Assembly: GCF_900141775.1 (NCBI RefSeq)
Contig: NZ_FSRI01000001.1
Location: 248,001 to 312,000 of the forward strand
Direction of reading: 5' to 3'
Origin: Salinivibrio sp. ES.052
Lineage (GTDB): Bacteria > Pseudomonadota > Gammaproteobacteria > Enterobacterales > Vibrionaceae
DNA length: 64,000 bases
Part shown: positions 9,080 to 19,169 of the stretch, one piece after another
Layout of the letters: every line of letters begins with the position of its first letter
Position numbering within the stretch: position 1 is the stretch's first letter
The notes under the pieces: generated by a model
The model's database searches: none
What the model saw: the letters and a program-made list of their open reading frames with translations, nothing else
What the model was told of the DNA's origin: nothing
Translations under genes and position numbers: made by a program

Positions 9080-9095
9080 TGGTCTCAAAGTTGCA
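9080..9095 (+). promoter_or_regulatory. Sigma-54 promoter of fliE operon
   Basis: TGGTCTCAAAGTTGCA, with GG and GC at -24/-12 spacing and a perfect TTGCA in the -12 half. It lies 65 bases before the fliE ATG and should drive fliEFGHIJ. Confidence 0.75.
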
Positions 9096-9160
9096 AACAT
9101 AAAGATGTCTGATAAAAATCTGACTCAATTGACAAAATTTTGACACAGGAAGGACCGACG

Positions 9161-9472
9161 ATGAAAGCCAACGCCCTAACGCAAGAGATGCAAGCCATGG
9201 CGGTTGCCGCGAAAAATGTGTCTCAACCCGCCACAGGACAGCAAGTCAGCCAAGAATTTGGCGATATGCTCTCCAGTGCGATCAATCATGTTAATGGGTT
9301 ACAAAAGGCATCGGGTGAACTCGCGACGCGCTTTGATGAAGGCGATCGTAACGTGAGCTTATCGGATGTGATGATCGCTCGTAACAAATCCAGTGTGGCA
9401 TTTGATGCTACGGTTCAAACGCGCAACAAGTTAGTTGAAGCGTATAAAGAATTAATGAACATGCCTGTTTAA
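9161..9472 (+). CDS. fliE: Flagellar hook-basal body protein FliE
   Basis: A 103-residue FliE, the junction protein between the MS ring (FliF) and the proximal rod and the first substrate exported by the flagellar apparatus. The C-terminal half shows the family pattern (LSDVMIARNKSSVAFDATVQTRNKLVEAYKE split by conserved helices). A TTG at 9140 extends the frame, but the ATG at 9161 has AGGAAGGA at good spacing. First gene of the fliEFGHIJ operon, 15 bases before fliF. Confidence 0.95.
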   Translation: MKANALTQEMQAMAVAAKNVSQPATGQQVSQEFGDMLSSAINHVNGLQKASGELATRFDEGDRNVSLSDVMIARNKSSVAFDATVQTRNKLVEAYKELMNMPV

Positions 9473-9487
9473 TTTAGGAATTAATCA

Positions 9488-11266
9488 GTGGCTGATGAAG
9501 AGAATCAAAATACCGATCTAGCGGTCTCAGATGGCGCAGCAGCATTGCCATCGGCCGATGCAGCGTTAGACGCAGAGCAAAACGCGCAAGATCTGGATGC
9601 ATCAGAGCAGTCGGCGTCGTCTAATTCGATATTTGGCGATCTCGATATGGCACGTCAGCTTATCTTGGTGTTAGCGGTCGCGATCTGTGTCGCGCTGATC
9701 ATGATGCTTTTTTTCTGGGTTCAAGAGCCTGAAATGCGGCCACTGGGAACGTATGAAACAGAAGAGCTGATCCCCGTTCTGGACCATCTTGATCAAAGCA
9801 AGGTTGATTACCAGCTGGATGGCAATACCGTCCGTGTCCCCTCAAGTGACTACTCCTCCATCCGTCTCGGGCTGACGCGAGCGGGCTTAAATACTGCCAC
9901 GGCTGAGGGCGATGACATCTTGCTCAATGATATGGGTTTTGGCGTGTCGCAAAAGCTGGAGACAGAACGCTTAAAACTGAGCCGAGAGCGCCAGCTGGCA
10001 GCAGCGATTGAAGAAGTACGGCAAGTACGAAAAGCCAGAGTGCTGCTAGCTATGCCCAAGCAGAGTGTTTTTGTCCGTCATAATCAAGAAGCATCCGCGA
10101 CTGTCTTTTTGACCCTCGGCGGCAGTAATACCCTAGGGCAAGAGGAAGTCGATTCGATTGTTGATATGGTCGCCTCTGCGGTGCCATCACTGAAACCGAC
10201 TCGAGTCACCGTGACTGATCAACATGGGCGTTTGCTTAATTCGGGGAGTGAAGACCCTGCCTCTGCGGCGCGACGCAAAGAGTATGAATTAGAGCGTAAG
10301 CAAGAGCGCCAACTGCGTGAAAAAATCGATTCTATTTTGATCCCAGTATTGGGGTTAGGCAACTACACCTCTCAAGTGGATGTTGCACTTGATTTCAGCT
10401 CATTAGAAGAAACGCAAAGACAGTATAACCCGAACACACCCGCCACACGGAGTGAGTATACCCGTGAAGATTACAATGGCTCAGATCGTGTGGCGGGGAT
10501 CCCCGGGGCACTGAGTAACCAACCGCCTGCAGATGCCTCCATCCCTGAAGATATTCAGGACCTAAAAAATGGTGCCGATGGCACAGGCTCGGTGAGCCGA
10601 GAAGCAACGCGCAACTTTGAATTAGATACCACCATTCGCCACCGACGTGCACAGTCCGGGGTCATTGATCGCCAAACTGTTTCGGTGGCGGTAAATTTCA
10701 AGCAAAGTATCGACCCTGAAAGCGGCGATGTGGTTAAACAGCCTTTATCAGACGATGAACTGACAAAAATCCGTCGTCTATTGATGGGCGGGGTGGGTTT
10801 TAGCGAGCAGCGTGGCGATGTGCTTGAAGTGATTGCGGTTCCCTTTGTGGAGCCAGAGCAAGAAATGGCGCAAGATATCCCTATCTGGGAGCATCCAAAC
10901 TTTAATGACTGGGTACGTTGGTTAGCGGCAGCCTTAGTCATCATCGTTATTATAGTGGTCTTGGTTCGCCCAGCGATGAAAAAACTGTTGTATCCAAATA
11001 TCGATGAAGATGGCAACACTGTTGGCCCCAATGGTGAAATTCTTGGTCCAGACGGTTTACCTATCACCCCAGAAGGGGACGATGTTGGCTTAATCGGCTC
11101 TGAGCTTGATGGCTCGAGTAATTTTGCAATGTCTGCATCGGATGTGGAGTTGCCGAATTTACACAAAGACGCAGATTTATTGAAAGCGGTACGGGCATTG
11201 GTCGCGAACGAGCCAGACTTGGCCGCACAAGCAGTGAAAAATTGGGTGACCGAAGATGGCAAATGA
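9488..11266 (+). CDS. fliF: Flagellar MS-ring protein FliF
   Basis: A 592-residue MS-ring protein that forms the inner-membrane platform for the export gate, rod and C ring. There is an acidic N-terminal cytoplasmic tail (about 1-55), a first membrane helix (about 57-77), the periplasmic YscJ/FliF ring domains (from ELIPVLDHLDQ), a second membrane helix (about 477-495, WLAAALVIIVIIVVLV) and a cytoplasmic C-tail that contacts FliG. The start is GTG at 9488 after TAGGAA. Its end overlaps fliG by 11 bases, indicating translational coupling of two directly contacting proteins. Confidence 0.96.
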   Translation: MADEENQNTDLAVSDGAAALPSADAALDAEQNAQDLDASEQSASSNSIFGDLDMARQLILVLAVAICVALIMMLFFWVQEPEMRPLGTYETEELIPVLDHLDQSKVDYQLDGNTVRVPSSDYSSIRLGLTRAGLNTATAEGDDILLNDMGFGVSQKLETERLKLSRERQLAAAIEEVRQVRKARVLLAMPKQSVFVRHNQEASATVFLTLGGSNTLGQEEVDSIVDMVASAVPSLKPTRVTVTDQHGRLLNSGSEDPASAARRKEYELERKQERQLREKIDSILIPVLGLGNYTSQVDVALDFSSLEETQRQYNPNTPATRSEYTREDYNGSDRVAGIPGALSNQPPADASIPEDIQDLKNGADGTGSVSREATRNFELDTTIRHRRAQSGVIDRQTVSVAVNFKQSIDPESGDVVKQPLSDDELTKIRRLLMGGVGFSEQRGDVLEVIAVPFVEPEQEMAQDIPIWEHPNFNDWVRWLAAALVIIVIIVVLVRPAMKKLLYPNIDEDGNTVGPNGEILGPDGLPITPEGDDVGLIGSELDGSSNFAMSASDVELPNLHKDADLLKAVRALVANEPDLAAQAVKNWVTEDGK

Positions 11267-12311
11267 AGTCGCAACCACCGGCGGTGAAGAGCAGGCAGGC
11301 TCAAATTTTGATATCAACTCTTTAAGTGGAATTGAGAAAGCAGCCATTTTGCTACTCAGTTTAAGTGAACAAGATGCGGCGAGTATTATTCGTCATCTTG
11401 AGCCTAAGCAGGTGCAGAGGGTGGGATCGGCGATGACATCAATGACCGATCTCAACTCCGATAAGGTCGCCGCGGTGCATCGCGCTTTCTTGGAGGAGAT
11501 TCAAAAATATACTTCCATCGGCATGGGTAGTGAAGACTTTGTACGTAATGCCTTGGTCGCAGCATTGGGTGAGGATAAAGCGACTAACCTCGTCGATCAG
11601 ATCCTGATGGGAAGTGGTTCGAAAGGTCTAGACTCACTGAAATGGATGGATCCTCGTCAAGTCGCCAGTATCATTATTAATGAGCACCCTCAGATTCAAA
11701 CTATTGTATTGTCGTATTTAGATCCTGAGCACTCGGCTGAGATTCTTTCCCAGTTTGTTGAACGAGATCGACTTGATTTGATGATGCGGATTGCCAATCT
11801 TGAAGAAGTTCAACCTGCCGCCTTGCACGAACTCAATGAGATCATGGAGAAGCAATTTGCGGGTCAAGCGGGCGCTCAAGCTGCCAAGATTGGTGGCTTG
11901 AAAGCGGCAGCCGAAATCATGAACTATATGGACAACAGTGTTGAAGGCGTGTTGATGGACTCCATTCGCGATCAAGACGAAGAGATGGCATCGCAAATCC
12001 AAGATCTGATGTTCGTATTTGACAACTTGATCGATGTGGATGATCGAGGTATTCAGACGCTACTGCGTGATGTGCCACAAGAAGTGTTACAAAAAGCCCT
12101 CAAGGGGGCAGAAGACAATCTGCGCGAGAAAATTTATCGCAATATGTCCAAACGTGCGGCGGAAATGCTGCAAGATGATATTGAAGCCATGGGTCCCGTT
12201 CGAGTCTCAGATGTGGAGGGGGCTCAAAAAGAAATCCTCTCTGTTGCGCGTCGCCTTGCTGATGCTGGAGAGCTTATGCTCACCGGTGGTGGTGGTGATG
12301 AATTCGTGTAA
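11256..12311 (+). CDS. fliG: Flagellar motor switch protein FliG
   Basis: A 351-residue rotor protein of the C ring. The N-terminal domain (about 20-115; LSGIEKAAILLLSL) binds FliF, the middle domain contains the conserved EHPQ motif (NEHPQIQTIVLSYL) and the C-terminal domain carries the charged torque helix that meets the stator (about 275-310; IQTLLRDVPQEVLQKALKGA). It starts within the end of fliF. Sodium-driven stator genes (pomAB, motX) are not in this window. Confidence 0.96.
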   Translation: MANEVATTGGEEQAGSNFDINSLSGIEKAAILLLSLSEQDAASIIRHLEPKQVQRVGSAMTSMTDLNSDKVAAVHRAFLEEIQKYTSIGMGSEDFVRNALVAALGEDKATNLVDQILMGSGSKGLDSLKWMDPRQVASIIINEHPQIQTIVLSYLDPEHSAEILSQFVERDRLDLMMRIANLEEVQPAALHELNEIMEKQFAGQAGAQAAKIGGLKAAAEIMNYMDNSVEGVLMDSIRDQDEEMASQIQDLMFVFDNLIDVDDRGIQTLLRDVPQEVLQKALKGAEDNLREKIYRNMSKRAAEMLQDDIEAMGPVRVSDVEGAQKEILSVARRLADAGELMLTGGGGDEFV

Positions 12312-12343
12312 GCCGTTCCCTTTAGGGTAGAGGTCATCCATCA

Positions 12344-13297
12344 ATGAGTCTAGATAAACGCCGTGGCTATATTCGTGCAGATCAAGCTGACGCAGAAGCT
12401 ATTGATCGTTGGGCACTGCCGCCCTATGACGAGCGAGAAAACCTGCCCAGAGACACCGCGCTTAATTATGATCCTAGCTGGGAGCCAGAGGCAGACGTCG
12501 AGCCGGAAGAGAGTGAACCGGCACCAGAGCCGCTCACCGCTGATGCTTTAGAGGCCATTCGTCAACAAGGCTATGACGAAGGTTACGAGGAAGGTAAACA
12601 ACTGGGTCACCGTGAAGGGCTGGACGCTGGTCTCGAAGAAGGGCACGAAAAGGGCCATGAAGAGGGGAAAAAGGCGGGCTTTGAGCAAGGTGTTGCAGAA
12701 GGCAAAGCCTTGATTGAAGAGCGTTGTCAGCACCTTGATACGATTCTTAACCAGTTGAGCCACCCTCTTGAAAAGCTGGACTTAGATGTAGAGCAGCAAT
12801 TATTGATCATGGTACAAGCGCTGACCAAATCGTTGACGGGGGTTGAGTTAGAAACCAACCCTCAGGTGATTTTACAGACATTACGAGCATCGATTGCAGC
12901 GTTGCCAGTGGCCGATCATCCGGTGACTGCGGCATTGCACCCCGACGACTATGCCATTGTTAGCGATGCTTATGATGAGGAGATGTTGTCATCGCGTGAT
13001 TGGACATTGCAATCTGAACCTGCGTTATCCCGGGGTGATGTGCATGTCAAAGCGAAAGATTCGGTGGTTGATTATCAATATAATGAGCGAGTCGATGCCT
13101 TACTACGCGATTTCCAAGGGCAGAACCAGTCACGTCAATCCACGTCAAAGGGGCAATCAGGACCAGAGCCCGTTGATCCTGGCTCTCACTTCACGCCAAG
13201 CGCTGATGACAAGAAAACATCGGCCGAGCAGCTAAATACCGATGAACAGGGCGATAATCGCTCCCCGTCATCAACGGATGACGAAGAATCATCATGA
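12344..13297 (+). CDS. fliH: Flagellar export stator FliH
   Basis: A 317-residue regulator that links the FliI ATPase to the C ring. An acidic N-terminus precedes an uninterrupted ladder of twelve glycines at every fourth residue (G76 to G120; [13 protein letters not shown] and so on), a strikingly regular form of the GxxxG repeats known in FliH. Then come the FliI-binding helical and globular domains (about 130-250) and an unusual polar, Ser/Gln/Asp-rich tail (about 255-317) that makes it longer than the enteric FliH of about 230 residues. The fliI ATG overlaps its stop by four bases. Confidence 0.92.
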   Translation: MSLDKRRGYIRADQADAEAIDRWALPPYDERENLPRDTALNYDPSWEPEADVEPEESEPAPEPLTADALEAIRQQGYDEGYEEGKQLGHREGLDAGLEEGHEKGHEEGKKAGFEQGVAEGKALIEERCQHLDTILNQLSHPLEKLDLDVEQQLLIMVQALTKSLTGVELETNPQVILQTLRASIAALPVADHPVTAALHPDDYAIVSDAYDEEMLSSRDWTLQSEPALSRGDVHVKAKDSVVDYQYNERVDALLRDFQGQNQSRQSTSKGQSGPEPVDPGSHFTPSADDKKTSAEQLNTDEQGDNRSPSSTDDEESS

Positions 13298-14613
13298 GCC
13301 AGCTTGCTGAGCGTCTAAAGCAGTGTCAACTAGACAACTTGGCCCCCAAACCAGTTGCGTCTGGTAAGCTGGTGCGCATGGTTGGCTTAACGCTTGAAGC
13401 CATTGGCTGCCGCGCACCGATAGGCTCGGTCTGCTCCGTTGAGACGTTAAGCGGCACTATCGAAGCTGAGGTAGTGGGATTTTCCGGGGAATTATTATAC
13501 TTGATGCCGAATGAGCAGGTCTCTGGTGTTTTACCGGGAGCCCGAGTTACCCCATTATCAGAGCGCAGCCAACTCTCCGTGGGCATGGAACTTCTTGGGC
13601 GTGTTATCGACGGTATGGGCAACCCTTTAGATGGTAAAGGGGCGATTTATACCGATAAACAAGCCAGTTTAGAGGGAACACCGATTAACCCATTATCAAG
13701 ACAGCCGATTAGAGAGCCGCTCGATGTGGGGATTAAAGCCATTAATGGTCTATTAACGGTCGGTAAAGGGCAGCGGATAGGTTTGTTTGCTGGCTCTGGT
13801 GTGGGTAAATCAGTGACTCTCGGCATGATGACACGTGGTACGACCGCTCAAGTCGTGGTTGTAGGGTTGATCGGCGAGCGTGGTCGTGAGGTAAAAGAGT
13901 TTATCGATGACATATTGGGAGACGAAGGGCGAGCGCGTGCCGTTGTCGTGGCTGCTCCTGCCGATTCTTCGCCACTCGTGCGGCTCAAAGGTTGCCAGAC
14001 TGCCCTGACTATCGCAGAGTACTTTCGAGACTTGGGGCTGGATGTACTTTTGTTAATGGACTCGTTAACACGCTTTGCTCAAGCGCAGCGTGAAATTGCG
14101 TTATCAGTGGGCGAACCACCTGCCACAAAAGGCTATCCTCCTTCGGTATTTGCACGCCTACCATCTCTTGTCGAGCGGGCAGGTAATGGCGCCGCGGGGC
14201 AAGGTTCGATTACCGCCTTTTTTACCGTATTGACAGAAGGTGACGATTTACAAGATCCGATCGCGGATGCTGCGCGGGCTATTCTTGATGGGCACATCGT
14301 ACTGTCTCGTGAATTGGCCGATGGTGGGCATTATCCAGCAATCGATGTTGAGCGCTCTGTGAGCCGTGTCATGCCGAACATTACCAGTGATGAGCAAATT
14401 CTAATGTCTAAGGCGGTGCGGCAAGTCTTGTCCGTTTGTCGGAAAAACCAAGACTTGGTATCGATTGGCGCGTATAAGCCAGGCAGTGATGCTGCGGTTG
14501 ATCAGGCTTTTAGTTTGAAGCCTAAGTTGGAGAATTATTTACAACAGGGCATGAAGGAAGTCGTTCCTTTTGATATGTGTATCAATATGTTGCGTTCCAC
14601 GTTGCAGGGATAA
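13294..14613 (+). CDS. fliI: Flagellum-specific ATPase FliI
   Basis: A 439-residue F1-beta-like hexameric ATPase that unfolds and releases export substrates at the flagellar gate. The N-terminal beta-barrel is followed by the catalytic domain with Walker A GSGVGKS (167-173), catalytic-glutamate motif [10 protein letters not shown], Walker [18 protein letters not shown] and the [13 protein letters not shown] segment typical of type III ATPases. It forms a complex with FliH and is connected to the gate by FliJ; all three genes are adjacent. ATGA overlap with fliH. Confidence 0.97.
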   Translation: MSQLAERLKQCQLDNLAPKPVASGKLVRMVGLTLEAIGCRAPIGSVCSVETLSGTIEAEVVGFSGELLYLMPNEQVSGVLPGARVTPLSERSQLSVGMELLGRVIDGMGNPLDGKGAIYTDKQASLEGTPINPLSRQPIREPLDVGIKAINGLLTVGKGQRIGLFAGSGVGKSVTLGMMTRGTTAQVVVVGLIGERGREVKEFIDDILGDEGRARAVVVAAPADSSPLVRLKGCQTALTIAEYFRDLGLDVLLLMDSLTRFAQAQREIALSVGEPPATKGYPPSVFARLPSLVERAGNGAAGQGSITAFFTVLTEGDDLQDPIADAARAILDGHIVLSRELADGGHYPAIDVERSVSRVMPNITSDEQILMSKAVRQVLSVCRKNQDLVSIGAYKPGSDAAVDQAFSLKPKLENYLQQGMKEVVPFDMCINMLRSTLQG

Positions 14614-14616
14614 TTT

Positions 14617-15066
14617 ATGGCTGATCATGCACTTCGCTTATTGTTAGAGAAAGCCCAAGATGATGAGAAGCAGGCGCAGCTTACCGTCAGTGCCGCTCAG
14701 CAATCACTGGATGATTATTACCGCCAACTTCAGCAAATTGAGCAATATCGGCTTGAATATTGCCGACAAATGTCAGAACGCGGGCAGTCAGGTCTCTCCG
14801 CAAGTGCCTTTGGTCACTTAAATAAGTTTATTGTTCAACTGGACGAAACACTCGCCAAACAACGCGATGCAGAACAGCAATTTAAAGATCACTTAGCGCA
14901 ATGCCGCGAAACCTGGCAACAAACGCGTCAACATCGGCAATCCCTTGAGTGGTTAATTGAAAAGCGAGATCGTGAAGAAGCAGAGCGTGCTCGCTACCAA
15001 GAACAGCGACAAATGGATGAAATGGCAGCGATTATCGCACGTCGTCGTCCCTCTCCTTTCTCGTAA
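14617..15066 (+). CDS. fliJ: Flagellar export protein FliJ
   Basis: A 149-residue, almost entirely coiled-coil protein (Gln/Glu/Arg-rich throughout) with a basic C-terminus, three bases downstream of fliI. FliJ resembles the F1 gamma stalk and links the FliI ring to FlhA; sequence identity between FliJ proteins is low, so the call rests on length, coiled-coil character and position at the end of fliEFGHIJ. Confidence 0.9.
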   Translation: MADHALRLLLEKAQDDEKQAQLTVSAAQQSLDDYYRQLQQIEQYRLEYCRQMSERGQSGLSASAFGHLNKFIVQLDETLAKQRDAEQQFKDHLAQCRETWQQTRQHRQSLEWLIEKRDREEAERARYQEQRQMDEMAAIIARRRPSPFS

Positions 15067-15074
15067 CGCTAAAA

Positions 15075-15090
15075 TGGCGCGATAATTGCT
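15075..15090 (+). promoter_or_regulatory. Sigma-54 promoter of fliK operon
   Basis: TGGCGCGATAATTGCT, one mismatch from the consensus TGGCACG-N4-TTGCT, 73 bases before the fliK ATG. It starts a second transcript for fliKLMNOPQR-flhB. Confidence 0.8.
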
Positions 15091-15163
15091 TTGTCATTAC
15101 CGACATGCCAGCTCACTGAGGCTCGGCTCAAGGGGATAACCATAAGGTAATGATGAGAATCGT

Positions 15164-16747
15164 ATGACGCAGTCTACTCTGACGCTTTCCAACCTCTCGA
15201 CCCAAACTCCCCCCGCGCCCAATGAGGGAACGCCAGGGGAAGTTAAAGGTGAAAAAAACACAGGTTTTTTAGCTGCTTTGCGCCAGTCAATGGATGGTAA
15301 AGGTGAGCAAGGTGACGTGCCGATTAAACTGACCCAAGATGGTAAAACATTACTGGTAGATGGTCAGGCGATTGATGCGGAGGCAATGCTCGCTGACGGT
15401 ATGTTTAGTGAAGCTGAAATGGCAAAAATTGCCGATATGACGGCAATGGAAGAAAGTCAGTCACTCCTCATGCGCTTGAACCAGGCGGCAGAGATGTTAA
15501 AAGGCAAATCCTTGCCTGCCGATGCGGAGTCAACAGCGTTATCCGCTGCTGGATTAACAATGTTGCAAGCGGACAGAGAGGAAAAGGGACGTGCTGATAC
15601 GTCGATTGATCACGATGCATTGCTTGCTGAGTTGTCTAAGTCATTGCCTGATGAGGTGTCCGCAGAGAAAGTCTTAGAACAGCTGTCGCCGGAGCAACTT
15701 GCTGCCCTTGTCGCCCAAGTGAAAGCTGAGCAATCAAGTCATCCCAGTCAGGGGAGTGGGGGGGCTTTAGAACAACGCCCTGGCCATGCTATCGCGCTAG
15801 AAACAAACGGTGAAGGACAGGCAAAAAACAAAGCGTTAGAGTCGGAGGGAGCCGCGATAAAATGGGCGACCACTAAGGCCCAACAAGACAACGATAATGC
15901 CGCCGCTATCAGTAAAGACAAAGATATCATGGCTAAAGACATGCTCTCAAAGGAAGGCGCAACAACGTTAAAAGGCAGTGAGCTTACTGATAAACTGCGC
16001 CATACTGCTATTCACTCTGATGCCAAACAAGGTGCAAATGCTAACCCTAATGCGGCTTCACTCCTGGCTGAACAACGAGGTCAGCCGAACAGTCTTAATA
16101 AAGCCGCACTAAAAGCGATGGCCGAGCAAGCGACCCAAGCAGACGCACTGGCGGGCAGTAGTGCATCTAGCGCGGGAGAAGGCGGGACAAGAACTGAAAG
16201 TTTAGTACAGCAATTAGCCAGCCGTTTAGGTGGTGCATCGGCACAAGCAACGACGTCACGACAAGACACTCAAGCGGCACAGAACGCACAAGCGCCTCTC
16301 CCTTTAGGACAAACACCGACAGAAGCCGGCGCTGCACTGAATGAGCGTATCAATGTCATGTTGTCAAAAAACCTCAAGCAGGTTGATATTCGACTTGATC
16401 CGCCAGAGTTGGGGCGAATGCAGATAAAACTGGGAATGAATAATGATCAAGCTACAGTGCACATTACGGTGGCTAACCAGCAGGCTCGTGATGCCGTTGA
16501 ACAGGCCATGCCACGTCTTCGTGATATGCTGCAGCAGCAAGGTTTACAGTTAGCCCAAGGTTCGGTTCAACAGCAAGATAGCGGTGCTCAGCAAATGGCA
16601 TCAGGTCAGCAAAACGATGCTGGATCAGGACACACGGGAGGCTCATCATTAGGCTCTAAGGCTGGGGATGATACCGATGAGGCTATGTTAGCCAGTCAAA
16701 CGTTACACGTTTCACATAGTGATCGCGCGGTTGATTACTATGCTTAA
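15164..16747 (+). CDS. fliK: Flagellar hook-length control protein FliK
   Basis: A 527-residue hook-length ruler, exported during hook growth and acting on FlhB to switch export specificity. The N-terminal two thirds are low-complexity (Ala/Gln/Glu/Ser-rich), as expected for a ruler. The C-terminal switch domain (about 395-470) has the hallmark VDIRLDPPELGRMQIKL followed by ARDAVEQAMPRLRDMLQQQGL. A second, shorter FliK-like gene lies on the minus strand at 35340-36149. First gene after the sigma-54 site at 15075-15090. Confidence 0.94.
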   Translation: MTQSTLTLSNLSTQTPPAPNEGTPGEVKGEKNTGFLAALRQSMDGKGEQGDVPIKLTQDGKTLLVDGQAIDAEAMLADGMFSEAEMAKIADMTAMEESQSLLMRLNQAAEMLKGKSLPADAESTALSAAGLTMLQADREEKGRADTSIDHDALLAELSKSLPDEVSAEKVLEQLSPEQLAALVAQVKAEQSSHPSQGSGGALEQRPGHAIALETNGEGQAKNKALESEGAAIKWATTKAQQDNDNAAAISKDKDIMAKDMLSKEGATTLKGSELTDKLRHTAIHSDAKQGANANPNAASLLAEQRGQPNSLNKAALKAMAEQATQADALAGSSASSAGEGGTRTESLVQQLASRLGGASAQATTSRQDTQAAQNAQAPLPLGQTPTEAGAALNERINVMLSKNLKQVDIRLDPPELGRMQIKLGMNNDQATVHITVANQQARDAVEQAMPRLRDMLQQQGLQLAQGSVQQQDSGAQQMASGQQNDAGSGHTGGSSLGSKAGDDTDEAMLASQTLHVSHSDRAVDYYA

Positions 16748-16781
16748 ACTGACGAATCAATGATGAGGAGTATGAACAGCT

Positions 16782-17273
16782 ATGGCAGATGATAACGCAA
16801 CCTCAGATCAAGGTGGGAGCAAGAAAAAGCTCATCATTATCATTGTGGCCGCTGTGATATTGCTTTTAGTGGCGGGCGGGGCTGCATTCTTTTTTCTCTC
16901 TGGTGATGATAATAGCCAAGACGACATCGTCTTGCAGGAGGAGAATAATTCGCTTCCGGCTATCTATGTCACCTTGCCTCAGCCGTTTGTGTTTAACGTG
17001 ACCAGTGATGATCAGCAGCGTCTGGTACAGGTGAACACACAATTACTCGTGCGTGGCAACGAAATGGAAACGCTGGCCAAAGAAAACTTACCACTCATTG
17101 AGCATGCGCTGCTCAATACGTTTGGCGCTGCCACTGTTGAGCAATTGCGAACACCGCAAGGTCAGCTCGAAATTCGGCGTCAATCAGCAGAGAATGTGCG
17201 AGCGGCCTTAATTAAAGTAACGGGTGAACCTGTGATAGAGCGGGTTCTCTTCACTGGGTTTGTGATGCAATAG
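16782..17273 (+). CDS. fliL: Flagellar basal body protein FliL
   Basis: A 163-residue single-pass inner-membrane protein with a charged N-terminus (GGSKKK), one membrane helix (about 16-39) and a periplasmic domain ending in LIKVTGEPVIERVLFTGFVMQ. FliL rings surround and stabilise the stator units. The length and layout match the family. ATGAGGAG lies upstream and fliM starts eight bases downstream. Confidence 0.93.
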   Translation: MADDNATSDQGGSKKKLIIIIVAAVILLLVAGGAAFFFLSGDDNSQDDIVLQEENNSLPAIYVTLPQPFVFNVTSDDQQRLVQVNTQLLVRGNEMETLAKENLPLIEHALLNTFGAATVEQLRTPQGQLEIRRQSAENVRAALIKVTGEPVIERVLFTGFVMQ

Positions 17274-17281
17274 GTGATGAC

Positions 17282-18349
17282 GTGACCGACTTACTCAGCC
17301 AAGACGAAATTGATGCGCTTTTACACGGTGTTGACGACGTTGAAGATGATAACGAACCGGAGGTTTCAGAAGACGGTACGGTCTCTTTTGATTTCTCGTC
17401 ACAAGATAGGATTGTGCGTGGGCGTATGCCGACGCTTGAGCTTATCAACGAGCGCTTTGCCCGGCATATGCGTATTAGTTTGTTTAATATGCTACGTAAA
17501 ACCGCTGAAGTGTCGATAAACGGCGTGCAAATGATGAAATTCGGCGAGTATCAAAACACCTTGTATGTACCGACGAGTTTGAACATGGTGCGATTTCGTC
17601 CCCTGAAAGGAACCAGTCTTATCACCATGGAAGCCCGGCTGGTCTTTATTTTGGTTGAAAACTTCTTTGGCGGAGATGGTCGGTTTCACGCTCGTATCGA
17701 AGGGCGTGAATTCACACCGACCGAGCGGCGTGTTATCCAGATGCTCCTCAAGCTGATGTTTGAGGATTACAAAGATGCTTGGGCCCCGGTGATGGAAGTG
17801 GCCTTTGAATACCTTGATTCAGAAGTTAACCCTGCGATGGCAAACATCGTCAGTCCCTCCGAGGTGATTGTTGTGAGCTCATTCCACATTGAGTTGGATG
17901 GGGGGGGCGGCGACATTCATATGGTCATGCCGTATTCGATGCTCGAGCCCATTCGCGAGCTGCTCGATGCTGGTGTACAAAGTGATAAAATGGATACCGA
18001 TGTGCGCTGGAGTAAAGCGCTACGGGATGAAATATTGGATGTGAATGTTGAATTAGGTGCAAAGTTATTGGATGTTACCCTGTCTCTGCGTGACCTTATG
18101 GAGTTGCAAAAAGGGGATGTTATTCCTGTGGATATGCCAGATGCGTGTACGGTTTTTATTGAAGACTTACCGACTTATCGGGCTAAAATGGGGCAGTCTA
18201 ATGATAAGCTTGCATTGAAAATTGTTGAGAAACTTAAACGGCCGGATATGGCGAAGTCCGATATTTCGCTATTGCAGGATAAACCTGAGCTACTCGATGA
18301 TCTCGAGGAAGACTTGCCTATCGACGGCAAACAAGGCAGAGCTCAGTGA
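17282..18349 (+). CDS. fliM: Flagellar motor switch protein FliM
   Basis: A 355-residue C-ring protein. The N-terminal peptide LLSQDEIDALLHG (residues 4-16) is the CheY-P docking motif; then a CheC-like middle domain binding FliG (about 45-235) and a C-terminal SpoA domain shared with FliN (about 255-325). It starts with GTG at 17282, directly after fliL. Binding of phosphorylated CheY (27669-28049) here reverses rotation. Confidence 0.96.
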   Translation: MTDLLSQDEIDALLHGVDDVEDDNEPEVSEDGTVSFDFSSQDRIVRGRMPTLELINERFARHMRISLFNMLRKTAEVSINGVQMMKFGEYQNTLYVPTSLNMVRFRPLKGTSLITMEARLVFILVENFFGGDGRFHARIEGREFTPTERRVIQMLLKLMFEDYKDAWAPVMEVAFEYLDSEVNPAMANIVSPSEVIVVSSFHIELDGGGGDIHMVMPYSMLEPIRELLDAGVQSDKMDTDVRWSKALRDEILDVNVELGAKLLDVTLSLRDLMELQKGDVIPVDMPDACTVFIEDLPTYRAKMGQSNDKLALKIVEKLKRPDMAKSDISLLQDKPELLDDLEEDLPIDGKQGRAQ

Positions 18350-18378
18350 TCACGATCAGTAAACAAGGGTGAAACGTC

Positions 18379-18777
18379 ATGGATCAAAATGATGTAGATG
18401 ATGATTGGGCGGCAGCCCTAGCTGAACAAACCGATGCCGAGGGCTCAGATGATGTACAAGCTGCGCCATTGGAAGAGCTAAACGACGACAGTGAGCAGCA
18501 GATCGGTGCGGATGAACAGCGTAAACTGGATGCAATTCTAGATATACCGGTGACCATTTCGATGGAAGTGGGACACACCCAAATCAATATCCGTAACTTG
18601 CTGCAACTTAACCAAGGCTCGGTAGTCGAGTTAGATCGACTAGCAGGTGAATCGCTTGATGTGTTGGTCAATGGTACCTTGATTGCGCACGGTGAAGTGG
18701 TTGTGGTCAACGATAAATTCGGTATCCGTCTAACGGATGTGATTAGTCAAACTGAGCGAATTAAGAAGCTGCGATAA
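18379..18777 (+). CDS. fliN: Flagellar motor switch protein FliN
   Basis: A 132-residue C-ring base protein. An acidic N-terminal extension (1-50) leads to the SpoA domain (LDIPVTISMEVGHTQINI to RLTDVISQTERIKKL). It forms the lower C ring with FliM and provides the FliH docking site for export. The next gene, fliO, begins two bases after the stop. Confidence 0.96.
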   Translation: MDQNDVDDDWAAALAEQTDAEGSDDVQAAPLEELNDDSEQQIGADEQRKLDAILDIPVTISMEVGHTQINIRNLLQLNQGSVVELDRLAGESLDVLVNGTLIAHGEVVVVNDKFGIRLTDVISQTERIKKLR

Positions 18778-18779
18778 GG

Positions 18780-19169
18780 ATGACGGTGAACCGACGCGTT
18801 TGGGGAATACTACTGTTGCCGGTGCCTGCTTGGGCGGCGGCACCAGACGTTAGTATCGTGACAATGCTATTGTCATTAGGCTTGGTATTGGCGCTCATTT
18901 TTGGGTTGGCTTGGCTGCTCCGGCGGCTAAAGTTACCTGGCTTAGCCAACCAACCTGGTGGGATCAAGATAGTCAGTCAATTAGCGGTGGGTCAAAAAGA
19001 GCGTATTTTGGTGGTCGATATTCATGGTGAGCAACTGGTGGTGGGGGTCACTCCGTCCAATATTCAGTTGTTAAAAACACTCGATAACCCGCTCCCAACG
19101 GCGACGTCAGTAGCGGCTCCCAATTCTCGCTTTGCCACTCAACTTAGCCAACTGTTGAATCGAAAATGA
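18780..19169 (+). CDS. fliO: Flagellar export gate assembly protein FliO
   Basis: A 129-residue small membrane protein: a cleavable-looking or anchoring first hydrophobic segment (to AWA, about residue 19), a clear membrane helix (about 26-48, [18 protein letters not shown]) and a cytoplasmic domain ([21 protein letters not shown]). FliO promotes assembly of the FliP ring in the export gate; fliP follows with an ATGA overlap. Confidence 0.9.
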   Translation: MTVNRRVWGILLLPVPAWAAAPDVSIVTMLLSLGLVLALIFGLAWLLRRLKLPGLANQPGGIKIVSQLAVGQKERILVVDIHGEQLVVGVTPSNIQLLKTLDNPLPTATSVAAPNSRFATQLSQLLNRK

